Positions 8,160-16,276 of a stretch of DNA of 64,000 bases are shown here, piece after piece. A model generated the notes under the pieces. That model did no database searches, was not told where the DNA came from, and saw only the letters and a program-made list of their open reading frames with translations. The translations under genes were made by a program, and so were the position numbers. This DNA comes from an uncultured Deferribacterales bacterium (GTDB taxonomy: Bacteria; Chrysiogenota; Deferribacteres; Deferribacterales; Mucispirillaceae), in contig CANTXF010000016.1 of assembly GCA_947853665.1 (NCBI GenBank), positions 186,001 through 250,000 of the forward strand. Direction: 5' to 3'. The stretch's first letter is position 1, and every line of letters starts with the position of its first letter.

Positions 8160-8870
8160 TTACACTCCCATCATCAGCATTAATCCTAAAATACCCGCTG
8201 CGCACATAAAGCCTACGGGCGCTTTGACCGTTCTGGCCACTATCGCGCCTGCCGAAAAAAGCACCGCCGCTTTAAAAATAGGCATGGCATGACCGCCCGA
8301 CGAGTACCTTACGGCGGCGGCAAGAGCGGCACCCGCCATAAATGTGGAGAAAGAATCAAAAATCTGAGTCCACCTGCTGAAGGCTATTTTTCTGAATATC
8401 ATTATAACGTTCCTGCCCAGGCCGTATCCGTAATAAAACCCCAGGAACCTGAAACCAATATGAAAGAAATTATATAAAATCAGATAAAAAAGTACCGCCA
8501 TATTAGGGTCTATCATAGCTACCCAAATGGAGAGGAAAAACGTAAAAGGCCTCAGCGAATGCCAGAAAAAACTATCTCCCAAAGCCGCCAGAGCCGAAGC
8601 GTAGGTTTTGCTGTATTCAAGGGGTCTGCCGTTTTCCTCGCACTCCTTCATCAGCATACCCAGTATAAACGTTATCAGATAAGGATTAGTATTAAAATAG
8701 GAGGGAACTTTCGTATTTTCGCCGAAATTGGCGGGAAATTTTATTCCGTTGCGCTTGAACAGGTCTTTAACGAGCCATGAAAAACCGGTTCCCTGCATAT
8801 TGTCCACATTCCAGTTGGCCTGGTAAAACATGCTTCTGAAAAGAGTCGGAATAAATACGGGCCTTTTCAT
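8160..8870 (-). CDS. PTS mannose-family membrane component IID
   Basis: Inner-membrane partner of IIC in a mannose-family (Man) PTS, 236 aa, shorter than typical ManZ (about 280). The N-terminus has the family pattern RSMFYQANWNVDNMQGTGF, followed by a conserved cytoplasmic part and hydrophobic segments at the C-terminus. The start is placed at the ATG at 8870, which overlaps the IIC stop as ATGA; a GTG 12 bases earlier is less likely. The sugar is not predictable. The compact form resembles those in PTS clusters linked to rpoN/rapZ. Confidence 0.88.
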   Translation of the reverse strand: MKRPVFIPTLFRSMFYQANWNVDNMQGTGFSWLVKDLFKRNGIKFPANFGENTKVPSYFNTNPYLITFILGMLMKECEENGRPLEYSKTYASALAALGDSFFWHSLRPFTFFLSIWVAMIDPNMAVLFYLILYNFFHIGFRFLGFYYGYGLGRNVIMIFRKIAFSRWTQIFDSFSTFMAGAALAAAVRYSSGGHAMPIFKAAVLFSAGAIVARTVKAPVGFMCAAGILGLMLMMGV

Positions 8871-9532
8871 AGCGCTAACCACCCGAAAACCATACCGCCT
8901 GCCAGAAGCCCCACTTTAAAAAGAGTGTTAACGGAAAAGAATCTTACCAGATAACCGCCCATAAATATGGCCAGAAGAATGAGAGACATATAGGGAGGGT
9001 ACGACGTATTGTGCATTTTATCGACAAGATAGAGAAAGCACCATATAACGGCAGCCGCCGCATTGTAGACCACGACGCCCCGCAGAAAAGATACTATAAG
9101 CCCGTAAGATATAAGCCGGCTTTCAAAATCGGACCTGTTGTTTTTTATACTTTGGTCTATAAGCCACCGGTTGAAGCTGCGGCAGTATTTATCGCTCAAG
9201 GTAACCGGATACATCATTATGACTGTGGCGCAAACGCAGAAAAGCAGACTTACCGCATTATGGGAAGCCGCCCCTGTAGCCACCAGAAGGGAAGCCGCGT
9301 AGCCGCCGAAAGTGTCGTCGTTCGCAACTGTTGTGCCGACCGGCACTTCAAGCATACCCATAAATTCAAAAAGTATACCTATAAAAAGACAGATGCCGAG
9401 GTTATCGAAAGTGTAGCCCACTATTCCTGCAACTACAAAAGGGCGGGACAGCATAACGTTCATACCGGCCAGCCTGTCGAGAGACGCGAGGCCGGAAAGA
9501 AGGATCATTCCCGCGGCCTGGACGGCTGTCAT
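8867..9532 (-). CDS. PTS mannose-family membrane component IIC
   Basis: Hydrophobic transport subunit, 221 aa with about six to seven membrane segments and the family motif GMLEVPVGTTVANDDTFGGYAASLLVA near residues 60-85. It is shorter than ManY (about 265). The ATG overlaps the IIB stop as ATGA, and its own stop overlaps IID in the same way. With IID it would form the membrane channel, but transport activity in this reduced form is inference. Confidence 0.87.
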   Translation of the reverse strand: MTAVQAAGMILLSGLASLDRLAGMNVMLSRPFVVAGIVGYTFDNLGICLFIGILFEFMGMLEVPVGTTVANDDTFGGYAASLLVATGAASHNAVSLLFCVCATVIMMYPVTLSDKYCRSFNRWLIDQSIKNNRSDFESRLISYGLIVSFLRGVVVYNAAAAVIWCFLYLVDKMHNTSYPPYMSLILLAIFMGGYLVRFFSVNTLFKVGLLAGGMVFGWLAL

Positions 9533-10023
9533 TTTTTATCCTCCGCCGGGTGGTTTTCAAAACCCCTTATATCAAGAGGCATATCCCAGGGCAGCTTATG
9601 CACGAACACATCGTGGCTTAAAGACATTTCCTTAAGCATATCGAGCTGTTCGCAGTCGAGATAAACGGTGTCTGTAACCTCTATCGCTCTCCCGCCCGTC
9701 GCGATACACCCGATATTTATATAGGAGTCTTCGTCCGGCAGATCCCTTATGGAATACATATCACGTACCGAGCCTACTATTATCAGAACGCCGCCTTTTT
9801 TAAATTTTTTATACGGCTTTTTTTTCTCGAAATCGGAAACCGTAGTTACAAGCAGCCTGCTGCCCATTGGCATTATGCTTTCGTAAATGAGGCGCTGGCA
9901 GGAATCGCCCGCTATACGGTCGTTCACAAGGATAATGTTAGGGATATTGTAATAATTAATCCATCCCTCGATTACCTGCCCGTGAATAAACCTGTCGTCG
10001 ACCCTGTATATTATCCGCTTCAT
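9529..10023 (-). CDS. PTS mannose-family component IIB
   Basis: Cytoplasmic phosphotransfer protein, 164 aa. The phospho-histidine is His14 in RVDDRFIHGQVIEGW, an almost exact match to the IIB-Man signature. It receives phosphate from IIA (His9) and passes it to sugar bound by IIC/IID. It overlaps IIA upstream and IIC downstream by 4 bases each, so the four components are probably made in a fixed ratio. Confidence 0.93.
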   Translation of the reverse strand: MKRIIYRVDDRFIHGQVIEGWINYYNIPNIILVNDRIAGDSCQRLIYESIMPMGSRLLVTTVSDFEKKKPYKKFKKGGVLIIVGSVRDMYSIRDLPDEDSYINIGCIATGGRAIEVTDTVYLDCEQLDMLKEMSLSHDVFVHKLPWDMPLDIRGFENHPAEDKK

Positions 10024-10427
10024 TTTACCTTATTAAGCAATTCTCCCGCCACTTTTATACTCTCCTGCCCCGCCCTGGCCGACTCCGACGCTATTTCCGA
10101 AAGAGTGCGCTTGCCGTCCATACGCATCGTAAACGCCTTCAAAAGCATGGGCAGATTAACGCCGGAAACCACTTCCACCGTATCGGCTCCGAGATAAGCC
10201 ATGGATATGTTCGAAGGGCTGCCTCCGAACATATCCGTAAAAACCAGACAGCATTCAGAGCCGTAAAGGTTTATTACGCCTTCAAGCCTGCCTGCGACGT
10301 CATCCAGAGAAAACCCCGCCTGCATGGATATTATCTCCACTTTATCCTGTCTGCCCACTATCATTTCGGCGGACCTGTAAAGCTCTTCGCCGAAAAGCCC
10401 GTGAGTAAGAATAACTATGCCTACCAT
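10020..10427 (-). CDS. PTS mannose-family component IIA
   Basis: Cytoplasmic phosphocarrier, 135 aa, single-domain IIA of the mannose/fructose/sorbose family. His9 in IVILTHGLFGEELYRSAEMI is the phosphorylation site, and TDMFGGSPSNIS is the conserved second motif. It is not fused to IIB, unlike E. coli ManX. It follows rapZ by 17 bases, which ties the PTS to RapZ and sigma-54 as in many Proteobacteria. Confidence 0.93.
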   Translation of the reverse strand: MVGIVILTHGLFGEELYRSAEMIVGRQDKVEIISMQAGFSLDDVAGRLEGVINLYGSECCLVFTDMFGGSPSNISMAYLGADTVEVVSGVNLPMLLKAFTMRMDGKRTLSEIASESARAGQESIKVAGELLNKVK

Positions 10428-10444
10428 AATTAAAACACCTTAAG

Positions 10445-11278
10445 TTATTTTTCGATATCCCTGTGCTTTACGGGACACTTTAAAAAACCGGCGAGACGCT
10501 CCGCCGCAGCTACCGAACGGTGGCGGCCTCCCGTGCACCCGATCGCCACCGTAAGATACTTTTTACCTTCTCTGGCGTATAGAGGTATAAGCATGGAAAG
10601 CATATCTTCAAGCTTTTCCATGAAAATACCGTAAGAAGCGTCGGCCTCCACATAATCCCTTACGTCTCCGTCAAGGCCGGTCTTATGTCTCAGACCGTCT
10701 GCGAAATGAGGATTGCGCAAAAACCTTACGTCGAACATAAGATCCGCTTCGGCAGGCACTCCGTGCTTAAACCCGAAAGATTCCACAAGAACGCTTAAAC
10801 CGCCGGAAACATAATCCTTAAAATAGCTTTGAATCTCATCCGCCAGCTCGTGAACGTTTTTACCGTCGGAATCGAATACTATATCGGCTATATCTTTAAT
10901 ATCGGCCATAAGAGCAGTTTCGCGCTTTATGGCTTCAACCAGATCTCCTCCCTGGGGATGCTTTCTGCGGGTCTCTTTATACCGCTTCACAAGGGTATCT
11001 GAGGAAGCGTCCATAAAAAGCAGGGCGGCGGAATATTTTTCTTTAAGCATTTTTATAGTATTATAAGCAAGAGCGCTGTCCTTCGATCTGGAATCTATTA
11101 CAAAAGCCACCTTGGAACCGGCGGTATCGAGGGAATAAAAAAGCTCCACGATCTTTTCCACAACCTGCGGAGGAATATTGTCTATAGTATTATAGCCCAA
11201 ATCCTCAAGCACTTTGGCGGCGTTTGACTTGCCGGCCCCGGAAAGACCCGAAATAATTACGATTGAAAGATTATTCAT
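10445..11278 (-). CDS. rapZ: RapZ-family RNase adapter / nucleotide-binding protein
   Basis: P-loop protein of the YvcJ/RapZ family, 277 aa; in E. coli RapZ controls glmS through small RNAs and RNase E. Walker A is GLSGAGKSNAAKVLEDLGY, and the C-terminal domain has the hallmark IGCTGGRHRSVAAAERLA. The ATG at 11278 is preferred because AAGGA lies 8 bases before it; an ATG 6 bases earlier is too close to that site. It is separated from hpf by a terminator and about 185 bases, so it may have its own promoter. The hprK gene often found between hpf and rapZ is absent. Confidence 0.93.
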   Translation of the reverse strand: MNNLSIVIISGLSGAGKSNAAKVLEDLGYNTIDNIPPQVVEKIVELFYSLDTAGSKVAFVIDSRSKDSALAYNTIKMLKEKYSAALLFMDASSDTLVKRYKETRRKHPQGGDLVEAIKRETALMADIKDIADIVFDSDGKNVHELADEIQSYFKDYVSGGLSVLVESFGFKHGVPAEADLMFDVRFLRNPHFADGLRHKTGLDGDVRDYVEADASYGIFMEKLEDMLSMLIPLYAREGKKYLTVAIGCTGGRHRSVAAAERLAGFLKCPVKHRDIEK

Positions 11279-11353
11279 ATCCATAATCCTTAAGGACAGC
11301 CGTAACGCGATAAAATTTCCGGCCTGCGGAAAAATATTCACAAGACCGAGTTT

Positions 11354-11376
11354 TATTATCTTACCACAGGATAATA
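11354..11376. promoter_or_regulatory. inverted repeat upstream of rapZ
   Basis: TATTATC and GATAATA are separated by 9 bases in the gap between hpf and rapZ. The left arm reads GATAAT on the minus strand and could serve as the -10 of a rapZ promoter, but no good -35 is visible. Confidence 0.3.
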
Positions 11377-11407
11377 TTTATGTCTGCGTTAAAATGGCGC
11401 ATAATGT

Positions 11408-11432
11408 AAAAAGGCGCCTTTAAAGGCGCCTT
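11408..11432 (-). terminator. rho-independent terminator after hpf
   Basis: AAGGCGCCTT, TA, AAGGCGCCTT: a strong GC stem followed by TTTTT on the minus strand, 33 bases after the hpf stop. Each arm is itself self-complementary. It separates the lpt-rpoN-hpf unit from rapZ and the PTS. Confidence 0.8.
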
Positions 11433-11464
11433 AAAATATCATAAAATGCCGTACGCGCGGCGCG

Positions 11465-11998
11465 TCAGGACTCTATAAGGCCAATCTGCCCGTCGTCCCT
11501 TTTATAGACCACGTTTATATCTGCAGTCTGGGAATTGCGGAAAACAAAGAAATTCTTGTTAAGAAGGTCCATCTGCATAACGGCTTCGTCTATATCCATA
11601 GGCTTGGACGGTATGGATTTGGTTACTATTATTTTGGGCTCCGCGTCCATCATGGTATCCGTATCGTAAACGTTCAGTTTAAGAGTTTCATCCGGTTTCC
11701 TTTCGGAATTTTTCCTGTTTTTCAGACGCTCCTTATATTTGACGAGCTGTTTTTCTATCTTGTCTACGGCGATATCGATGGACGCGTACATATCCTCCGA
11801 CTTTTCGTACCCTTTGAGAAAAACCCCCTTAACGTCTGCAAGCACCTCCGCTATATGCATGTTCCTCTGAACTTCCAGATTAACCTGAATATCCATAATA
11901 TCGTCAAAATACCTGGAAATTTTAGTTACCTTTTTCTCGGCATACTCGCGGATAGCGCCGGTCAGCGCCATGTTCTTTGCGGTAACGTTTACTTTCAT
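11465..11998 (-). CDS. hpf: long-form ribosome hibernation promoting factor
   Basis: Ribosome-associated protein that dimerises or silences 70S ribosomes in stationary phase, 177 aa. Residues 1-100 form the S30AE/YfiA domain (MKVNVTAKNMALTGAIREYAEKKVTKISRYF...). After a charged linker, residues about 120-177 form the C-terminal dimerisation domain (KIIVTKSIPSKPMDIDEAVMQMDL...FFVFRN). The long form means 100S formation without a separate RMF. It lies 3 bases after rpoN, a widely conserved neighbour. Confidence 0.94.
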   Translation of the reverse strand: MKVNVTAKNMALTGAIREYAEKKVTKISRYFDDIMDIQVNLEVQRNMHIAEVLADVKGVFLKGYEKSEDMYASIDIAVDKIEKQLVKYKERLKNRKNSERKPDETLKLNVYDTDTMMDAEPKIIVTKSIPSKPMDIDEAVMQMDLLNKNFFVFRNSQTADINVVYKRDDGQIGLIES

Positions 11999-12001
11999 AA
12001 A

Positions 12002-13468
12002 TTACCTCCTTAACCTTTTTCTCTGGGACATGGTGGGAATATTCATTTCGTCCCTGTATTTTGCAACGGTGCGCCTGGCTATTTTTATTCCCTTGTCTCC
12101 CATCAGCTCCACTATGCGCTGATCGGAAAGAAGGTCGTCAGGGCTCTCGCTGTCAATAAGCTCTTTAATTTTAGACTTAACGACGTTTGTGGACATATCT
12201 CCTTCGTCCGAAACGGCGCTTTTCGCAAAAAACGCTTTCAGCTCTATCAAACCGTGGTCAGTCATGGCGTATTTTCCGGACGTAACGCGGCTTACGGTAG
12301 ATTCGTGAAGCTCGGTAACGTCGGCTACGTCCTTAAGTTTTAAAGCCTTAAGCCTTGCCGCCCCGTGTTTCAGAAAATCCTCCTGAAAATCCGTGATGGC
12401 CTTAACGACCTTATATATGGCTTTCTGGCGTTTCTGAAGGCTCTCTATCACCCATACGGCGTTTTTTACCTTCTCTTTTATATACTGCCTCGATTCTGCG
12501 TCGAGGGAGGCGTCCCTCATCATTCTGGCGTAATAGTTGTTAAGCCTTACCGGAGGAAGCCCCGATTCGTTAAGAATTATATCAAACTTTTCTCCGTTAC
12601 GCACTATAAATACGTCTGGAGTGATAAACCGCGTTTCGCTTCCCGAAAAATTAAGGCCGGGCCTCGGGTCCGTCTTTTTTATGAGAGACAGTATATAATC
12701 GAAAGTATCCCGTTCTATGCTCATGCCCTTCATTATCTCATCGTACTTGAAAGACGCAAGCTCCGACGGGTATTCTTCGAGAATTTGCCCGGCGAATTGA
12801 GCGTATACTTCCTCGCAGCCGCCGTCAAGCATCTGGGTTATTATACATTCGCGCAGGGAACCGGACGCTATACCGGAAGGGTCGAAAGTTTTTACGACGG
12901 AAAGAACGCTTTCAAACTCATCTTCGGAAACGCCCAATTCCTCGCAGGCCGACGCGGTATCGGTTCTGAAATAACCGTCGTCGCTCAGATTTCCTATAAT
13001 ATATTCGCCTATTCTGAGCCGTTTTTTATCAAAAGGCTGTATTTTCAGCTGATTCATCAGATAATCGTAAAGAGATACGGAGGCTCCCACAAACTGCTCG
13101 AAATCTACGCCTTCGTCGTCGTTCATAGGCCTGTAGCTTATATCGTCCCCGGCTTCGTAGCCTATATATTCTTCCCAGTCGTCTCCGCTGACGGTTTCAG
13201 CCATATCCGGCTCGGTTTTAGTTTCCTCATCCGGCTGCGCAGGCTCGCCATCCTCCCGCCCGTCGGACGGAAATTCATCGGCGAAATCGTCTCCGCCGTC
13301 GTCCGCAACTTCGAGAACCGGATTTTCTTCCAAAATAGAAGATATTTCCTGAGAAAGCTCCTGGAGAGGCATTTGAAGCATGGCAAGAGACTGTTTCATC
13401 TGCGGGGTAATATAAACGGTGGTCTGGAGAGTATTTTTAATATCTATATTCTGACGCAGGTTGTTCAT
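12002..13468 (-). CDS. rpoN: RNA polymerase sigma-54 factor
   Basis: Alternative sigma factor, 488 aa. Region I has the Gln/Leu-rich activator-interacting segment (QSLAMLQMPLQELSQEISSILEENP). An acidic region II follows (about 50-110), then the core-binding domain (120-310), the helix-turn-helix (VADVTELHESTVSRVTSGKY) and the RpoN box IARRTVAKYRDEMNIP near the C-terminus. Its ATG overlaps the lptB stop as TGATG. It implies sigma-54 promoters and enhancer-binding activators elsewhere; none of the latter is in this window. Confidence 0.97.
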   Translation of the reverse strand: MNNLRQNIDIKNTLQTTVYITPQMKQSLAMLQMPLQELSQEISSILEENPVLEVADDGGDDFADEFPSDGREDGEPAQPDEETKTEPDMAETVSGDDWEEYIGYEAGDDISYRPMNDDEGVDFEQFVGASVSLYDYLMNQLKIQPFDKKRLRIGEYIIGNLSDDGYFRTDTASACEELGVSEDEFESVLSVVKTFDPSGIASGSLRECIITQMLDGGCEEVYAQFAGQILEEYPSELASFKYDEIMKGMSIERDTFDYILSLIKKTDPRPGLNFSGSETRFITPDVFIVRNGEKFDIILNESGLPPVRLNNYYARMMRDASLDAESRQYIKEKVKNAVWVIESLQKRQKAIYKVVKAITDFQEDFLKHGAARLKALKLKDVADVTELHESTVSRVTSGKYAMTDHGLIELKAFFAKSAVSDEGDMSTNVVKSKIKELIDSESPDDLLSDQRIVELMGDKGIKIARRTVAKYRDEMNIPTMSQRKRLRR

Positions 13469-14187
13469 CAGATTGTAAATCCCTTGCCGAGATATCTGTC
13501 TATAACGTCTTTATTGGAAAGTATTTCGCTGGGGCTGCCCTGGGTAAGCACCGTCCCGTCCGTTATTATATAGCCTCTGTCCGTAATCTTTAAGGTATCG
13601 CGTACGTTATGGTCCGTAATAAGAACGCCTATGCCTCTGTTTTTAAGCTCGTACACCATCCCCTGAATATCAGCCACGGATATCGGGTCTATACCGGCGA
13701 AAGGTTCGTCAAGCAGTATGAAATCAGGCTCGGTGGCAAGGCATCTGGCTATTTCCACCCGTCTGCGTTCCCCTCCGGATAACGCGTACCCGTAGTTTCC
13801 GGCAACATGCTTAAGATGAAATTCTTCTATTAACGTCTCAGCCCTGTCGTTCATAGCCGAGCGGTCTTTGTCCGTAAACTCCAAAGCGGCCATAATATTA
13901 TCGTAAACTGTCATTTTGCGGAATACGGAGGCTTCCTGTGGAAGATAGCCTATCCCGGCCTTACAGCGCTCGTGCATGGGCTTGCGGGTAATATCTTCGT
14001 CCCTCAGAAAAATATTTCCGCCGTCAGGACGCAGAAGGCCGACTATCATATAAAAAGTAGTGCTTTTGCCAGCGCCGTTAGGCCCAAGCAGGCCCACGAT
14101 CTCGCCCTTTTCAACGTTCAGAGAAACGCCGTTTACGACTGTGCGTTTACGAAAAGATTTTCTAAGGCCTTTTACTTCCAGACTCAA
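13468..14187 (-). CDS. lptB: LPS export ABC transporter ATPase LptB
   Basis: ATPase that powers extraction of LPS from the inner membrane through LptFG, 239 aa. Walker [14 protein letters not shown], signature [13 protein letters not shown] and Walker [14 protein letters not shown] are all intact. The start is TTG, supported by AAGGAG 7 bases upstream, and it overlaps lptA by 26 bases. The LptFG permeases are not in the window. Part of the run lptC-lptA-lptB-rpoN. Confidence 0.96.
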   Translation of the reverse strand: MSLEVKGLRKSFRKRTVVNGVSLNVEKGEIVGLLGPNGAGKSTTFYMIVGLLRPDGGNIFLRDEDITRKPMHERCKAGIGYLPQEASVFRKMTVYDNIMAALEFTDKDRSAMNDRAETLIEEFHLKHVAGNYGYALSGGERRRVEIARCLATEPDFILLDEPFAGIDPISVADIQGMVYELKNRGIGVLITDHNVRDTLKITDRGYIITDGTVLTQGSPSEILSNKDVIDRYLGKGFTI

Positions 14188-14689
14188 AAGGCTTCTCCTT
14201 ATCGTCGGGCTTGAATATTATGGTAACCCTCGTTTCCTTGCCTTTATCCACAACGATTCTGTTATCTACATAATACATTATAACCCTGTCGCCTTCAAGG
14301 AAGTTTTCTCCCTGCCACACTTTTACGCCGCCGGAAAGAACGGCCGTCTGCGAGGTCTGGTCCACTTCGGCGTTTTTGGATACGGACACGATATCCTTCG
14401 TTTTAAAGTTGACGTTTCCGTTGCATATTATCTTATCCACATCCATGCTGTTATTAAGAACTACCGTAACATTATCGGCCGTCAGGGTAAAATTATCATT
14501 CACGGCCACCACATTGCCGGAAAATACGGACTTTTTTTCGTTTCCGAAATACTTCATAGTGTCCGACTGTATTTTAACAGGCGAAGAAGCCGCTATTTTA
14601 GAAGCGTTATCCGGGGAAGCGGCCGTAAGGAAAACCGCGGCCAAAGACCCGGTCAGAATTTTCAGCAAATCTGCCGTCCGTTTTTTCAT
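14162..14689 (-). CDS. lptA: LPS transport periplasmic protein LptA
   Basis: Periplasmic beta-jellyroll bridge for LPS, 175 aa. A signal peptide occupies about residues 1-30 ([26 protein letters not shown]), followed by the OstA-like domain with repeated beta strands ([25 protein letters not shown]...). It starts 6 bases after lptC and overlaps lptB. The length is normal. Confidence 0.88.
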   Translation of the reverse strand: MKKRTADLLKILTGSLAAVFLTAASPDNASKIAASSPVKIQSDTMKYFGNEKKSVFSGNVVAVNDNFTLTADNVTVVLNNSMDVDKIICNGNVNFKTKDIVSVSKNAEVDQTSQTAVLSGGVKVWQGENFLEGDRVIMYYVDNRIVVDKGKETRVTIIFKPDDKEKPFESGSKRP

Positions 14690-14695
14690 ATTAAG

Positions 14696-15280
14696 TTACC
14701 TCGCCTGCTTTTCGGGCGCCTGAGCAAAATATTCGACGCTCACGTTATCGCTGAAAAGCACATAATTATCGTTAACGTTAAAATCGGCCCTTCCGGCTTT
14801 TATATTATTTTCTCCCTGATTAAGGGTTATTCCGTTTTCCACGGCGCCTTTACCGTCTTTATAATCGTAGGTAAGCGTTCCGTCCTCCCCGGCTTTAAAC
14901 TCCATGTCGTTCATACTGCCGGTAATATTTCCGCTGGCCCGCAGCACTCTCTGAAGCTCGTACGTGCCTCTGTCTGCGTCGGCGTCAAGATTTATGTTTC
15001 TGCCGCCGTATTTTATGGAAACTTTCTCAAGGGACACGGCGCTCGATACTCTGTCTGCGAAAGCGGACTCCGAACGCAGATTCATATAACTGGAGTTATC
15101 GAAAACGTACACCATTTCTATACCGGTCATTTTAAGCCGGTTTTCCTCTATAAGCGCCGAGTAAGGTCTTTCCACCCCGGCATCCTTCATAACAACTATA
15201 CCTATAAGTATTATAAAAAAGCCTCCGAGAAAAATAACGAAGGCTTTTTTTAATTTTTTCTTCAGGTCCGGTCCGAACAA
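14696..15280 (-). CDS. lptC: LPS export protein LptC
   Basis: Bitopic protein that passes LPS from LptFGB to LptA, 194 aa. An N-terminal membrane helix (about 14-31) after a Lys-rich start is followed by an OstA/LptC-type beta-jellyroll that ends in YVLFSDNVSVEYFAQ. The likely start is TTG with AAAGG 8 bases upstream; no ATG lies in a suitable place. The call rests on fold pattern and position between kdsD and lptA, since LptC sequences are weakly conserved. Confidence 0.82.
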   Translation of the reverse strand: MFGPDLKKKLKKAFVIFLGGFFIILIGIVVMKDAGVERPYSALIEENRLKMTGIEMVYVFDNSSYMNLRSESAFADRVSSAVSLEKVSIKYGGRNINLDADADRGTYELQRVLRASGNITGSMNDMEFKAGEDGTLTYDYKDGKGAVENGITLNQGENNIKAGRADFNVNDNYVLFSDNVSVEYFAQAPEKQAR

Positions 15281-15291
15281 TATATCAACCT

Positions 15292-16263
15292 TTATACCAG
15301 GCCGGCTTTAAGCAGGTCCTGCAAATGGATTATGCCTTCCAGCTTTTTATTTTCGTCCAGAACGAAAAGAGCGGAAATACTGAACGTTTCCATTATTCTC
15401 AAGGCGCTTGCCGCAAGATCGTGATCCGCTATAACCTTAGGATTAACCGTCATAATATCCGAAGCCTTCATATTGTAAGGGTCCCCGTATTTTGACATGG
15501 CCCTGCGCAGATCTCCGTCGGTTATTATGCCCACTACGCTGCCTTCACCGTCTATGACAGCCGTGGAGCCGAAACGTTTGGAATTTATTACGGATACGGC
15601 TTCCCTCACGCCAGAGTCCTGATTTACGGCGGGAAGTTCGTTTCCCGTATGCATAAGATCCGCAACGGTAAGCAGAAGCCTTTTGCCCAAGGCGCCGGAA
15701 GGATGCAGCATGGCAAAATCTTCCTCTTTAAAACCGCGGCGCTCTATCAGCGCCACGGCCAGCGCGTCTCCCAAAGCCAGAGAAACGGTAGTGCTGGAAG
15801 TAGGAGCAAGGTTTAAGGGGCAAGCCTCTTTGACAACGGAAGCATCCAAAACATGGTCGCTCTTTCTGGCAAGGGTCGAATCCACGCTGCCCACTATCGA
15901 TATAAGACCGACTCCCAGACGCTTTATAAGCGGCAGCAGGATTTTTATTTCATCGGTCTCGCCGCTGTTGGAAATGGCGATAACAACGTCGCCTTTAACG
16001 AGCATCCCCAAATCCCCGTGAACGCCTTCCGCCGGATGCAGAAAAAAGGCCGGCGTACCTGTGCTGGCGAGAGTGGCGGCGATTTTTTTGCCTATAAGGC
16101 CGGATTTACCCATGCCCGTAACGACTACCCTGCCTTTGCAGGCCATTATCATCTCCACAGAATCGGCAAAGTCGCCGCCAATGCGGGACATAGTCCTTTC
16201 CATAGCCTCTATTTCGGTTCTGAGAGTATTTACGCCTATCTTCACCAATTCGTTTTTGTCCAT
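15292..16263 (-). CDS. kdsD: arabinose-5-phosphate isomerase KdsD
   Basis: Converts ribulose-5-phosphate to arabinose-5-phosphate, the first step to Kdo for LPS, 323 aa. A SIS domain (about 35-175, GRVVVTGMGKSGLIGKKIAATLASTGTPAFFLHPAEGVHGDLG) is followed by two CBS domains (about 205-320). The ATG at 16263 is chosen over an upstream one inside the pyrG tail because it has AGCAGG at good spacing and gives the usual N-terminus. kdsA and kdsC, often next to it, are missing here. Confidence 0.95.
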   Translation of the reverse strand: MDKNELVKIGVNTLRTEIEAMERTMSRIGGDFADSVEMIMACKGRVVVTGMGKSGLIGKKIAATLASTGTPAFFLHPAEGVHGDLGMLVKGDVVIAISNSGETDEIKILLPLIKRLGVGLISIVGSVDSTLARKSDHVLDASVVKEACPLNLAPTSSTTVSLALGDALAVALIERRGFKEEDFAMLHPSGALGKRLLLTVADLMHTGNELPAVNQDSGVREAVSVINSKRFGSTAVIDGEGSVVGIITDGDLRRAMSKYGDPYNMKASDIMTVNPKVIADHDLAASALRIMETFSISALFVLDENKKLEGIIHLQDLLKAGLV

Positions 16264-16276
16264 AATAAATAACCTG

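Noticed and set aside
12365-13573. A 402-codon open frame opposite rpoN
   Set aside because: Antisense of a well-supported sigma-54 gene; the translated product is rich in His, Tyr and Arg without any domain.
14060-15253. A 397-codon open frame opposite lptA and lptC
   Set aside because: Spans two real genes on the other strand, has no ribosome site and no recognisable domain.
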